From Daedaleopsis sinensis (taxonomy: Eukaryota; Basidiomycota; Agaricomycetes; Polyporales; Polyporaceae), in assembly GCA_033807695.1 (NCBI GenBank), contig CM066303.1, positions 4,092,001-4,156,000 on the forward strand: 64,000 nucleotides of DNA. The letters run 5' to 3'. The position numbers were made by a program, and so were the translations under genes. Shown here one piece after another: positions 1 through 9,240 of this stretch (position 1 is the first letter of the stretch; every line of letters begins with the position of its first letter). A model generated the notes under the pieces. It searched no databases. It was not told the DNA's origin and was given only the letters and a program-made list of their open reading frames with translations.

Positions 1-2151
1 GTGCTCCATGCCGCGAACACATCGATACCGTCCGAGAACGAATCGTCGCGCTCAGTAGTCCCGCCGCCCGCGTTTGACGAGTCGAACGTAGATAGATATG
101 CGTATCTACGTCCCACGTACAATGATATATTAAACGAGCAGCACGACGCTGCACGTATAATGCGCGACGCGCCTAACGCGCCGCGCGGCGAGAACGCGCA
201 TAGGGGGGAACAAAATAATGTCAGGTTTGTTGCCCCCTCCGGCGAGACAGACAACTCGCGGCAGCCGGCGGGGTCCATCTCGGATGCACTCCGCCCAGGA
301 GCTGCGAGGTATGGCAATGTCACAATATACACGGCGGGACAACCGATGAGCGTGCTCCAATCGACTGCCCCGCGCGCGGACACCACACCTACGGCGAATC
401 CAAGAGCGCATCTCGACGCGCTCTTGGAGCAGCTTGTCAATAACATCAGACACAAAGTAGGCAAGAAACTGGTCATCCCGGAAGGGATGAAGCATCCAAA
501 AATTGAGGTACCATCTAAATATGATGGTGCTAACAACCACCAAGTATTTTATACTTGGTTGGATGGAGTACTGGATTGGATGCGAGCATACAATGTCTGC
601 GGCCCGGACGCGGACGGATATCGACTGATATACTTGCGCCAGCATCTGAAAGGAGATGCTGACGACTGGTATGCTCAGGAGATAGACCATCCCGACAACT
701 CGCGCACGCCATCGTTCGAGGAGGCAGTATGCCTCCTGCACGCAAGGTTCGTGCACTCGAGCACGGCTGCTCGCGCGACGGAGGAGTTCATAAAGTGCGC
801 ATATCGCTCCCAGAATGGAGTGGAGCGATATGCAGCGGACTTACGCCGCCGCGCGCGCGAGATGATCGAGCATCCAACGGAATATGAAATGAAACGGAAG
901 CTATTCAACGGGCTGCCTGATAACATCCGGCGTAATCTCAGCATTAATCGAGGGATTACTGCTGAGTATAATCGTTGGGATACAATCGTGGAGAATGCTC
1001 GTCAACTCGAGGAGGCATATGCGGGCGCGGACGCGATTGGTCATCACAACGCACCCACATATGTCCGCCCGACGACGAGCGCGAACCAGACAATCCAGCA
1101 CCGTCGAGACCGCGAAACGGGACGCAATCGGCACTCCCGCGAGCGACCGCGATCGCAATCGCGCGACCGTGGCCGTCGCGAGGAACCACGCGAACCGAGC
1201 TCGCGCACACCGACTGCAAAGACACCTTACCGTCCTCCTACCCCCGGAGCAAAACCGCGTGATAACGCGTGTTTCGCCTGTGGCCAAGTGGGGCATTTCC
1301 GCGGTGACCCGTCATGCCCAAAAGCATCGCAGGGACCCGCGAATGCCCGTCCTCGACCCCGTTTCCACTCGCAACGAGTAGAGGACGGCGAGGAATCCGA
1401 ACTGGGACCCGGCCCCGAGCAATGGGGCGGATCCCAGTACGAGAGTGATCATGGCTCACAGGGCGAGCCAGAGGAGGAGGAAAACGGAGAGGACGATGCA
1501 AGCTCGGAAGTAGTACGGGCGCAATCAATGCGAATCATTGATTGCGACTCGGAAACCGAGCCAGAAGAACTGTACGTCCGTGTTTGCGCAATGCGTACGG
1601 AGCCCGATGCAAAGGAGCGTGTGTATGCCATGAAGGCACTCACGCCCCCGCAGGCCCCGAGAGAGCATTCGGCAACAGTACGGCGTAGGTCTACCACACC
1701 GCTCATGGTACAACCCAACCGAAGCGCGAAAGAGACGGCGACGTTGTGCGCACTAGTCGACGTGAACGGGATCATGGCGTACACCCTGTTTGATACAGGG
1801 AGTACGACTGATTCGATCACACCGGAGTTTGCACATATATGCCGTGCTCCGAAAATAATACTGGAGCAACAAGTCACTCTACAACTTGGATGCTCCGGTA
1901 GCCGATCGAAGATCAGCTATGGCACTAGAATACCGGTAAAGCTGGGGCCAGTGGACGATATCGTATACTTCGACCAAGTTAACCTTGATCGATACGACTG
2001 CGTCATTGGCACACCATTCATGGCAAAGTATGGAGTAGTGCTCGATGTGCAGAGGCGGAACATTATAGTGAACGGCACTATAATCCCCGCATTCAGCCAT
2101 GAGCAGGACTCGGAGTACCGAAGCAACAGAAAGCGTGAAAGAAGTCCCTGA
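1..2151 (+). CDS. Gag-protease polyprotein (5' partial)
   Basis: The frame is open from base 1, so the true start is upstream. Residues about 170-340 (numbered from base 1) resemble the retrotransposon Gag capsid domain, including the patch YLRQHLKGDADDWY. A basic, arginine-rich stretch follows. A zinc knuckle begins at residue 424 with spacing CX2CX4HX6C, two residues longer than the usual CX2CX4HX4C. A retropepsin domain follows with LFDTGST (catalytic Asp near residue 598) and a later IGTPFM strand. The product should form particles, bind RNA and cleave the polyprotein. It ends at TGA 2149-2151. The next codons stay open in the same frame up to Pol, so the stop may be a readthrough site and not a true end. 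Confidence 0.9.
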   Translation: MLHAANTSIPSENESSRSVVPPPAFDESNVDRYAYLRPTYNDILNEQHDAARIMRDAPNAPRGENAHRGEQNNVRFVAPSGETDNSRQPAGSISDALRPGAARYGNVTIYTAGQPMSVLQSTAPRADTTPTANPRAHLDALLEQLVNNIRHKVGKKLVIPEGMKHPKIEVPSKYDGANNHQVFYTWLDGVLDWMRAYNVCGPDADGYRLIYLRQHLKGDADDWYAQEIDHPDNSRTPSFEEAVCLLHARFVHSSTAARATEEFIKCAYRSQNGVERYAADLRRRAREMIEHPTEYEMKRKLFNGLPDNIRRNLSINRGITAEYNRWDTIVENARQLEEAYAGADAIGHHNAPTYVRPTTSANQTIQHRRDRETGRNRHSRERPRSQSRDRGRREEPREPSSRTPTAKTPYRPPTPGAKPRDNACFACGQVGHFRGDPSCPKASQGPANARPRPRFHSQRVEDGEESELGPGPEQWGGSQYESDHGSQGEPEEEENGEDDASSEVVRAQSMRIIDCDSETEPEELYVRVCAMRTEPDAKERVYAMKALTPPQAPREHSATVRRRSTTPLMVQPNRSAKETATLCALVDVNGIMAYTLFDTGSTTDSITPEFAHICRAPKIILEQQVTLQLGCSGSRSKISYGTRIPVKLGPVDDIVYFDQVNLDRYDCVIGTPFMAKYGVVLDVQRRNIIVNGTIIPAFSHEQDSEYRSNRKRERSP

Positions 2152-2160
2152 CTCGCACAC

Positions 2161-2200
2161 CCTCGCCGTGGTATTTCCAAAAGAAGTACCACGGTCGAGG
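2161..2200 (+). promoter_or_regulatory. RNA hairpin 9 nt after the Gag TGA stop
   Basis: Bases 2161-2173 pair with 2187-2200 to give 13 base pairs: 5 at the base, one bulged U (2195), then 8 more, closing a 13-nt loop. The stem starts 9 nt after TGA (2149-2151). This placement matches known readthrough stimulators, such as the structure 8 nt after the stop in gammaretroviral gag-pol. The pairing is read directly; the function is inferred. Confidence 0.6.
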
Positions 2201-2472
2201 AAGTTGAAGATCAGGACCTACGAGCGCAACGTGCTAAACCCACGTTACGCCATGATCATCCGTCAATATTTATCCCCTCGGACGAGGAGGATAAATGTGA
2301 GAAAAAGAAGGCATCGGCAGACCGTAAAACTAAGAAGAAAAACAAAGTAAGTATCGTTGAAGAGGAAGATGAGGACATCAAGCGACAACGAGATGTTCCT
2401 CACCTGCCTCCACATCATCCTTCCATATTCATACCGACGGATGAGGAAGACAAGGAGCCTTCCTCACCCCGT

Positions 2473-5400
2473 ATGAAAAAGAAACCAAGAAAAACAACGC
2501 ACCGCTACAAGTCGGCGCAAAAGGGTCGACCAGGTAAAGAGCAGGAGACGGACTCACCACCGCCTCCCTCTGAACCCCGATCAACCCAAGCTGAGCCTTC
2601 AAATACGAGTGCGAATACCACTAAACCGAGGATCGTGCATATACGATACCCGGACAGTGAGCACGCTACACTATCCCGGATGGAGCCACGTATCAAGACA
2701 CGGGACTCTCGCAACCCGACGCCTCCGCTGAAGTATCGCGATACTGTCAGTCGGAAGTCGAGCGAGAACGTTCGCAGGGATCGGTTTGGACGAGAGGATC
2801 CGTACGGAATCAATGACGCCATGGAGGATGAGATAGTTAATCAACTGTCTCAGCCCCAGCTAAAAGAAGAAGAACTGCCTCATATACGGAAGAAGTGGAT
2901 AGAGGAGGTATCCGATTTACTCGGAGACATCCCCCTAGTACTTCCTCCGTGGCGAGAAGTCAATCACCGAATACCGCTTGTTGACGATAACAAGCGGTAT
3001 AACTACCATCATCCTCGATGCCCGGATGCGCTCAAGGGCGCCCTCCGGGAAAAGATGGATAAATACATCAATGCGCAATGGTGGGAGATGAAACCCGCCA
3101 CGCAAGCCGCACCGTTGCTTTGCATTCCCAAAAAGAATGGAAAGCTACGTACGGTGGTCGATGCGCGACAACGGAACGATAACACGTTGAAAGACGTCAC
3201 ACCGTTCCCAGATCAGGACAACATTCGATACGATGTTGCACGTGCAAAATATCGCACAAAGATCGATATGTCCGACGCGTACGAGCAGATCCGTATAGAG
3301 GCAGAGGACGTCTGGAAGACGGCGTTCTCTACCATCTACGGAACTGCCATCTCACACGTCATGCAACAAGGCGACTGCAATGCTCCCAGTACGTTCCAAC
3401 GACTCATGACATGGATATTCCGAGAATACATCGGAATATTCGTGCACATATATCTTGATGATATATTCGTGTTCTCGGAAACTATGGAGGAACACGAGAG
3501 TCACTTGACCCTCGTGTTCCAGCGCCTCCGAGAGCAGCGAATGTACCTCAGCAAATCCAAACTAGACCTATACTCCGAGAGCATGGACTGTCTCGGCCAT
3601 CTAATAGATGACAAGGGACTCCACGCTGACTCGGACAAGATGGCTCGCATCCGCGACTGGAGGCCCATGAGATCGTTGAACGAAGTTCAACGATTTCTCG
3701 GACTCGTACAGTACCTGGCCCATTTCTTGCCCGACGTATCTGCATATACGTCGCCGCTCGAATCTATATGCCGGAACGGGCAACCTTTCCACTGGAGGCC
3801 GATTCATCAAGCGTGCTTGAATCGAATCAAGGCTCTGGCGTGCAAGGTGCCCATACTAAAGCCCATAGATCCCAAATCGGACGAACCGATTTGGGTGATC
3901 ACGGACGCTTCAGTATATGGGGTCGGAGCCGTCTATGGACAAGGACCCGACTGGCGAACGTGTCGCCCAGCCGGGTTCATGTCCAAGAAATTCTCATCGG
4001 CGCAACGATCATATCACACCTATGAGCAGGAAGCACTGGGTGTGATTGAGGCGTTGATGAAATGGGAAGACCGGTTGATTGGCCGCAAGTTCTTCATCGC
4101 GACTGACCATGAGGCTCTCACGAAGCTGAAGACAGCCTCGAGAGAGACCAAAAGTGGCCGGATCATACGATGGACCGAGTTCTTGGATCGATTCGACGCG
4201 CAGGTAGTGCACGTCGAAGGCGAGCAGAACAAGGTCGCGGACTGTCTGTCGCGGTACTACGAAAACGATGGGGCAGACGATTTCCATCCAGTCGAGGAGT
4301 ACGTCAACGCAGACGTCTGCCTCAACCCGGAATTAGACGATCTGCCCAAAGCGCGGAGAAAGGAATTGACTGCAGACGTGGAGGTTCGAGCTATGTCGCT
4401 TCGCCCCCCACGTCCCCGTAAGGTCGATCCAAATAATGCAGCCGAGTGGCCCGTGAAACGGACTCGGAAGCCGCGCGACAAGGTCGAACCGCGTGAAGTG
4501 GAGGCGGCGGAGATGCACGAAGCTGTCAGCGCCGTGACATCCCGCCACATTCCTACCGATACTGCGACGCTGAAGCAGCGCTACGAGCTATCGGAAGTCA
4601 CGGTAAAAGACGCCATGCAGGATGGACCTCCACTCGTCACCGCGCTCCGGACCAACGACGAATTGATGAAATCAATTCGCGCTGGTTACGGAGCGGATGC
4701 ACTGTTCAAGAAGGTAGTAGAAAAACCTTCTGCATACCCGAACTTCACGGTCGAGGACGAACTACTATACGTCCGTACTCGACTGGGGTTCCAATGCCTG
4801 TGCATACCTCGAACGAAGCTCAAGGGTCGGCGACGATTGAACGAGATTGTCATCGACGCTGGGCATCACACAATTGGGCACCTGGGACCTAGGAAGACCA
4901 TCGAATATTTGCGTCGATGGGTATGGTGGCCCAGAATGTCATTTGAAATCCAACAGTTCTGCGCTACATGCGAGACCTGCCAGATGTCAAAGACGAGCCC
5001 ACAACCGCCCGCGGGATGGCTACACTCGATGCCAATTCCGCTGTTCCCGTGGCAGTCAGCGGGAATGGACTTTTTGGGCCCATTCCCCGACGCCAACGGG
5101 TACAACTACATATGGGTGGTACTGTGTAGACTGACCAGCATGGTACATCTGATACCATGCCGCGTCACAGATACGGCTACGGACCTAGCGTACATATACA
5201 TCCGCGAAGTCATACGACTTCACGGAGTACCCGAAACAATCGTATCGGATCGTGACTCTAAGTTCACGTCGCGATTTTGGCAAGAGGTACAACGTCTACT
5301 AGGAACGCAGTTGCTCATGTCAACTGCGTTCCACCCGCAGACGGACGGAGCGTCAGAGCGTGCTATCAGAAACGTAGGACAGATCCTACGTTCAATAGTA

Positions 5401-6189
5401 CACCCAGACCAGTCCGACTGGCAGGAGAAGCTCCCGCTAGTCGAATTCGCTATAAATTCAAGTGTCAGCTCATCTACGGGGTACGCACCTTTCGAACTAA
5501 TATACGGGTATATGCCCAAGATGTCGTCATTCCCGACGATATCTAGGGCTCTACCCGGAGCCAAAGCGTTTGCAGAGCGCGCCCGACTGAACCTGGAGCA
5601 GGCGCACGACGCGATCATCGAGAGTCGCGTCGTGGCGGCCCACCAGGCTAACCGGCGGCGTGCGGCGGACCCTCCCCACTACAACGTTGGGGACTTAGTG
5701 TACTTATCCACTAAGAACCTGGCGTTGCCAAAGGGCAGGGCACGCAAACTAGCCCCAAAGTACATTGGACCTTTCGAGATAAAGTCAGCGCATAATGATA
5801 CATCTCATTATACGCTCGAATTACCGGAAGAGCTAAAGAAGCGACGAGTGCATCCATCGTTCCACTCGTCACTTCTGAAGCCCCATAATGCGAACGATGA
5901 TGAACTATTCCCCGCTCGGGAAACCAAGAAGTTTTACGACTTCGGTATGCCCGACGATTTGGAGTGGCAGGTGGACGAGATAGTGGGACATCGATGGCAA
6001 GGAAATGCCATCGAGCTCCTCGTACACTGGACAGTAGGCGAGCACACTTGGGAACCTGCGCACGAATGCGAGGATCTCAAGGCACTCGACGACTATCTAG
6101 CCGTACTCGGCGTAAGGGACTTGGCGCAGTTGCCGCGTAGGGAGCGCGATGCGCCCTCTACGAGTGCAAATGGTCCAAGGCGAGAATAG
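2473..6189 (+). CDS. Pol polyprotein: reverse transcriptase, RNase H, integrase, chromodomain
   Basis: The first ATG after the Gag stop is at 2473, but the frame is open from 2152 with no other stop, so translation may enter by readthrough. From 2473, the RT has IDMSDAYEQI and YLDD (residues 327-330). RNase H follows with TDAS near 474 and ATDHEAL near 542. The integrase has an HHCC zinc finger (HHTIGHLG near 798, then CATCETC) and the catalytic triad D866, D926, E962, giving D,D-35-E spacing. A chromodomain (about 1165-1214, WQVDEIVGHR to LAVLG) probably guides insertion to particular chromatin. The N-terminal linker is acidic and lysine-rich. No frameshift or lost catalytic residue was seen. 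It ends at TAG 6187-6189, directly followed by CAATCA. Confidence 0.95.
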   Translation: MKKKPRKTTHRYKSAQKGRPGKEQETDSPPPPSEPRSTQAEPSNTSANTTKPRIVHIRYPDSEHATLSRMEPRIKTRDSRNPTPPLKYRDTVSRKSSENVRRDRFGREDPYGINDAMEDEIVNQLSQPQLKEEELPHIRKKWIEEVSDLLGDIPLVLPPWREVNHRIPLVDDNKRYNYHHPRCPDALKGALREKMDKYINAQWWEMKPATQAAPLLCIPKKNGKLRTVVDARQRNDNTLKDVTPFPDQDNIRYDVARAKYRTKIDMSDAYEQIRIEAEDVWKTAFSTIYGTAISHVMQQGDCNAPSTFQRLMTWIFREYIGIFVHIYLDDIFVFSETMEEHESHLTLVFQRLREQRMYLSKSKLDLYSESMDCLGHLIDDKGLHADSDKMARIRDWRPMRSLNEVQRFLGLVQYLAHFLPDVSAYTSPLESICRNGQPFHWRPIHQACLNRIKALACKVPILKPIDPKSDEPIWVITDASVYGVGAVYGQGPDWRTCRPAGFMSKKFSSAQRSYHTYEQEALGVIEALMKWEDRLIGRKFFIATDHEALTKLKTASRETKSGRIIRWTEFLDRFDAQVVHVEGEQNKVADCLSRYYENDGADDFHPVEEYVNADVCLNPELDDLPKARRKELTADVEVRAMSLRPPRPRKVDPNNAAEWPVKRTRKPRDKVEPREVEAAEMHEAVSAVTSRHIPTDTATLKQRYELSEVTVKDAMQDGPPLVTALRTNDELMKSIRAGYGADALFKKVVEKPSAYPNFTVEDELLYVRTRLGFQCLCIPRTKLKGRRRLNEIVIDAGHHTIGHLGPRKTIEYLRRWVWWPRMSFEIQQFCATCETCQMSKTSPQPPAGWLHSMPIPLFPWQSAGMDFLGPFPDANGYNYIWVVLCRLTSMVHLIPCRVTDTATDLAYIYIREVIRLHGVPETIVSDRDSKFTSRFWQEVQRLLGTQLLMSTAFHPQTDGASERAIRNVGQILRSIVHPDQSDWQEKLPLVEFAINSSVSSSTGYAPFELIYGYMPKMSSFPTISRALPGAKAFAERARLNLEQAHDAIIESRVVAAHQANRRRAADPPHYNVGDLVYLSTKNLALPKGRARKLAPKYIGPFEIKSAHNDTSHYTLELPEELKKRRVHPSFHSSLLKPHNANDDELFPARETKKFYDFGMPDDLEWQVDEIVGHRWQGNAIELLVHWTVGEHTWEPAHECEDLKALDDYLAVLGVRDLAQLPRRERDAPSTSANGPRRE

Positions 6190-6226
6190 CAATCAGGCCG
6201 CGCGCGTGTAATGACGCGTCGCGGCC
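6187..6226 (+). promoter_or_regulatory. Leaky stop context plus GC hairpin after Pol
   Basis: TAG is followed by CAATCA, which fits the CAR-YYA context known from tobamoviral readthrough. Six nt after the stop, 6196-6202 pairs with 6220-6226 (7 G-C pairs). After a bulged U at 6219, 6203-6206 pairs with 6215-6218 (4 more G-C pairs), closing an 8-nt loop. The loop contains the ATG (6211) of the next ORF, so the structure would disfavour fresh initiation there. A second inverted repeat (TGGAATTG / CAATTCCA) lies at about 6233-6260. Confidence 0.65.
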
Positions 6227-8763
6227 ACGTGACTGGAATTGAGGCTCCGCCCCAATTCCACATGCGTGGGAAAGCGCCAGCTCAGGACGCTGGCGGACTT
6301 CGAATCATTTTCCTGCATCTCTTCTTCTCGACTATCGCCTACTCCCACCCACCCGACCCGATGAACTCCCACAACGCCCCAACCGCCGGCTCGCCGACAA
6401 CAAGATCCACCGCCGGAGACTCGTGGGGCGCTGCGCCCACCAATACGTGGGGTGAGCCGTCCTCTCACGGTGGCTGGGGACCGCCGCCGCCACAGGACCC
6501 GAGTAGCGTGTCCAGAAGGGGAGGATCGGTGGCGGAAGCCCCCCCGCTTCCGCCGACCGTCCATGCCCCCCCGGCACCTCAACAACAACTCCCCCCGATC
6601 CCGCAATACTACCCGGGGCCGATGTACGGGCAACAGCCCATGTACATCGGCGCCCAGGGGTACCCAGTTCCCCAAATGATGACTGCAGCCGCCACCCCGG
6701 AGGACCCATGGCGCATTGCATACAATGCGTCATGCAAGACCGTCGAGGCGCTGCAGGCGCGCATCAACGATCTTGCAAAACGGAACGACGAGGTCGAGGC
6801 CGAGCTTCGCGAGACGCGGCAACGAGAACACTCGTTGCGCGAACGCGAGGCTGAGGTCGCGAGGCGTGAGGCCGACTTGCAGCAATGTCAGTTGCAACTT
6901 GTCGGCCCGCCGCCCCGCAATCGCGACCTTCGCGCGTCGTCGCACGCACCGCCAAGGAGGTCCGACTCGGGATGGCCGCAGCGTCAGTTCGTGGCGCCCG
7001 CCACCGCCCAGCCGGCCGGCCCCTCGTCGTCAACTTCCACCGGCCCCTCCTCCGCAACCCAGAACCTCGGGCCCGCTGCTCCGCCCAACCAGACGGTCGA
7101 GACAACTGTCCCGATCGTCCAGCTGGCGGACCAGGACACCCCGATGACGATCGCCGAGAACGCCCCGGCCGAATCGTCATCCGGGATCATCCCATTAAAG
7201 CGCGCCAACGAGGATGGGAACGCTATGGCAGTCGTGCCCGCGCCCGCGATCGACAACGCGCAGCTCCAGCGCGACGACTTGGGCCAGCGTATTCCCAACG
7301 CGCTCATCTCGTCGCACGCTGTTGGCCCAGGGCCTGACCCTTCAGTCGAGGGCCAGCCCTGGTCCAAGTGGTATATATGGTGGCGCGGCTCGAACGTGGG
7401 CGAGCAGATCGACAAAGTGCTCGACACCACTCCCTCCGCGAACGAGCATGGGCCAGTCCCATTCGAGATCCCGGAGTGGGCAGAGAACGAGTGCACGACG
7501 GAGGGCGAGGAAGAGGAGGACAAGCGTGTTCGTCGATCGGCTCGCCGACCGAAGAGCACTCCTCCTCCCAACCCCCCCAAATTCGGGCAGCTGCCGTGTG
7601 GTCCTTGGGAGGGCGTGAAGATTGTGACGCTCCACCAAGCGCACAACCTTCGCTGCCTCGCCATCAACGAGAAGGACGTCGAGGCCATGCGCTTTTATAC
7701 GCGCTTGACGCACGTCGCGCACGAGCCAACTGCGCGCCGAAATGAGGGGCTTCGCTACCTCATTTCGGCGTACCCGCACGACCAGAAGTACATCGCGCCT
7801 TTCAAAGCGCAGGCACTCGAACATGTCCCTCCCGTTCCCGGACCATCCTCATCATCATCATCCCTTCCTGCTCCCGTCGCCCCTGCCGAGCCGCAGATCC
7901 CCGCGCTCCGCGTCATCCCCTACGAGACCGATACCGCGCAGCAGTGGCTCACGCGCTCGAGATCGGGCCGTGACCGGTTCATCTCGAGCCTTGGGTCCAC
8001 CGGCGAGGTGATCCGTCACTTCGCGGCGAAGCCAACCGCGGAATGGCCGCTTGGGATGCGCACGCGCGAGAACCTCGTTCCGGCTCCCCCGACGGTCCTC
8101 GCGATGCCGCAGGCCGCCGACGTCGTGGCTGAGACGTTTCTCTCCACGATCCTGCCATTCGTGCCGCCCGGTGTCGTCGAGCGGTACGAGGAGTCCTCAT
8201 TCTTCCGCGGAGCTATCGAGCTCCTCTCCATTGACGGCGTGTACGAGTGGATCGTGCAGCAAGGGCAGTACGACATGCTGCTAGTGGAGATGACCCCGGC
8301 GCCCTACCCCTACGACTGCCGAGGCCTCTGCTACCACCACATCGCGGCTTGGATAGCTGCGCATTCGGCACCCTCGCTCGGCGAGCTCACCGCGGCCCTT
8401 CACTCCTACGCGCGCCAGACCCGTTGCCGTCTCGAGGACCTCCCTATCGGCACTACCCGCTTCCCCTCCGTGCCCCGCGACACCCTCGACATCTGCCACG
8501 AGTCGTACGCGTCTCGCATACCACTGCGCGAGCATGCATTCGCCCGCGCGGAACGCGACTACACCACCCCGCCGGCTGAGGACGTCATAATGGGAGAAGC
8601 GCCCGCGCGAATCGCGCCGCCGCCCACTACCCCTTCCTCATCCTCATCCGCCGCTCGCGCCGCCGCTTCCGCCGCCGCACCCTCGTCGTCCGCACCCGCT
8701 GCCGCCATCGCACCGTCCGCCGCTGCCGCTCCCACTTCCGCTCCCGCTCCCTCCACGGACTAG
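6211..8763 (+). CDS. Third retrotransposon ORF, unknown function
   Basis: This is an 850-codon frame, in phase with Pol; only seven sense codons separate it from the Pol TAG. I do not recognise the protein. It begins with a Pro/Gln/Tyr-rich disordered stretch. A predicted coiled coil follows (about 177-230, many E/R/L heptads such as LRETRQREHSLREREAEV). Then come a Ser/Thr/Pro-rich linker, an acidic patch (GEEEEDKRV), a probably folded region (about 450-780) and an Ala/Ser/Pro tail. The internal ATG at 6361 (MNSHNAP) follows a pyrimidine-rich leader and is an alternative start. It is not an obvious envelope: no signal peptide or transmembrane segment was seen in the folded part. The coiled coil could make it a structural or oligomerising extension of Pol; that is inference. 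Confidence 0.75.
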   Translation: MTRRGHVTGIEAPPQFHMRGKAPAQDAGGLRIIFLHLFFSTIAYSHPPDPMNSHNAPTAGSPTTRSTAGDSWGAAPTNTWGEPSSHGGWGPPPPQDPSSVSRRGGSVAEAPPLPPTVHAPPAPQQQLPPIPQYYPGPMYGQQPMYIGAQGYPVPQMMTAAATPEDPWRIAYNASCKTVEALQARINDLAKRNDEVEAELRETRQREHSLREREAEVARREADLQQCQLQLVGPPPRNRDLRASSHAPPRRSDSGWPQRQFVAPATAQPAGPSSSTSTGPSSATQNLGPAAPPNQTVETTVPIVQLADQDTPMTIAENAPAESSSGIIPLKRANEDGNAMAVVPAPAIDNAQLQRDDLGQRIPNALISSHAVGPGPDPSVEGQPWSKWYIWWRGSNVGEQIDKVLDTTPSANEHGPVPFEIPEWAENECTTEGEEEEDKRVRRSARRPKSTPPPNPPKFGQLPCGPWEGVKIVTLHQAHNLRCLAINEKDVEAMRFYTRLTHVAHEPTARRNEGLRYLISAYPHDQKYIAPFKAQALEHVPPVPGPSSSSSSLPAPVAPAEPQIPALRVIPYETDTAQQWLTRSRSGRDRFISSLGSTGEVIRHFAAKPTAEWPLGMRTRENLVPAPPTVLAMPQAADVVAETFLSTILPFVPPGVVERYEESSFFRGAIELLSIDGVYEWIVQQGQYDMLLVEMTPAPYPYDCRGLCYHHIAAWIAAHSAPSLGELTAALHSYARQTRCRLEDLPIGTTRFPSVPRDTLDICHESYASRIPLREHAFARAERDYTTPPAEDVIMGEAPARIAPPPTTPSSSSSAARAAASAAAPSSSAPAAAIAPSAAAAPTSAPAPSTD

Positions 8764-8868
8764 TTCCCCGGTTACGTTCGTTACCATCTTCCTTCGCACG
8801 CGCATCCTGCGCGATCCATTCATTCTATTGCTCTTGGTTTACGTACATGTTCCGACCGCTGCTCGGTC

Positions 8869-8881
8869 GAGAGGGGGAGGA
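8869..8881 (+). other. Polypurine tract
   Basis: A 13-base all-purine run (GAGAGGGGGAGGA) ends immediately before the TGTAAAG start of the 3' LTR. This is the expected plus-strand priming site. Confidence 0.85.
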
Positions 8882-9128
8882 TGTAAAGGCCGCGAGGCGT
8901 TAATACCCCGGTATTAACGCCTAGTGGCTGTGCTGGCGTCTCGAACCATGGACTACTGCTTATATCATCACTGTGGCTGAAGTACTGTACAGTTATCATG
9001 TAGTGTATCCGCGTATCAGGGGAAGAGAGAGGACAACTCTCTCTTCACCCCCCGTTGTACACGTCTCCTGAATATACAGGCTTGGACGAGTCACGACTAG
9101 GGCGAGGAGTAGACTCTGTGCATTTACA
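8882..9128 (+). repeat. 3' LTR of the gypsy element (247 bp)
   Basis: It starts TGTAAA directly after the polypurine tract and ends TTTACA, a perfect 6-bp terminal inverted repeat with TG...CA ends. It holds a 28-bp near-palindrome at 8895-8922 (13-bp arms, CC spacer). The left LTR is not in the window, so the borders rest on these end signals. Confidence 0.85.
8895..8922. repeat. Near-perfect palindrome in the LTR
   Basis: Two 13-base arms, AGGCGTTAATACC and its exact reverse complement, are separated by CC. The repeat lies 14 bases inside the LTR, in presumed U3, where a dimeric factor or a hairpin could act. Confidence 0.8.
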
Positions 9129-9240
9129 CTCGTGGACAAGTATCTTCGCAAAAGCATCTGAAGAGCGAGGTAGCGCTTCAGATGGATTGTCGGGAATACG
9201 CTTCACCTATAGTCACATCGTCACATCGCGCCTGAGCTCC

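Larger units (their letters stand above)
1..9128 (+). mobile_element. Ty3/gypsy chromodomain LTR retrotransposon, 5' end outside window
   Basis: The order is Gag, aspartic protease, reverse transcriptase, RNase H, integrase, chromodomain, a third ORF, a polypurine tract and a 3' LTR. The RT-RNaseH-integrase order and the C-terminal chromodomain are those of Ty3/gypsy chromoviruses, an established fungal group. The 5' LTR, primer-binding site and Gag start lie before base 1. All three ORFs are in frame 1 and are interrupted only by TGA at 2149 and TAG at 6187. Catalytic motifs are intact, so the copy looks young. The 5 bases after the LTR (CTCGT, 9129-9133) should be the target-site duplication, which cannot be checked without the left flank. 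The element ends 112 bp past the stop codon of a FAD-oxidase gene. Confidence 0.95.

Noticed and set aside
6984..7688. Long minus-strand frame (234 codons) opposite retrotransposon ORF3
   Set aside because: It is a mirror of GC-rich coding sequence, with no domain and no promoter.
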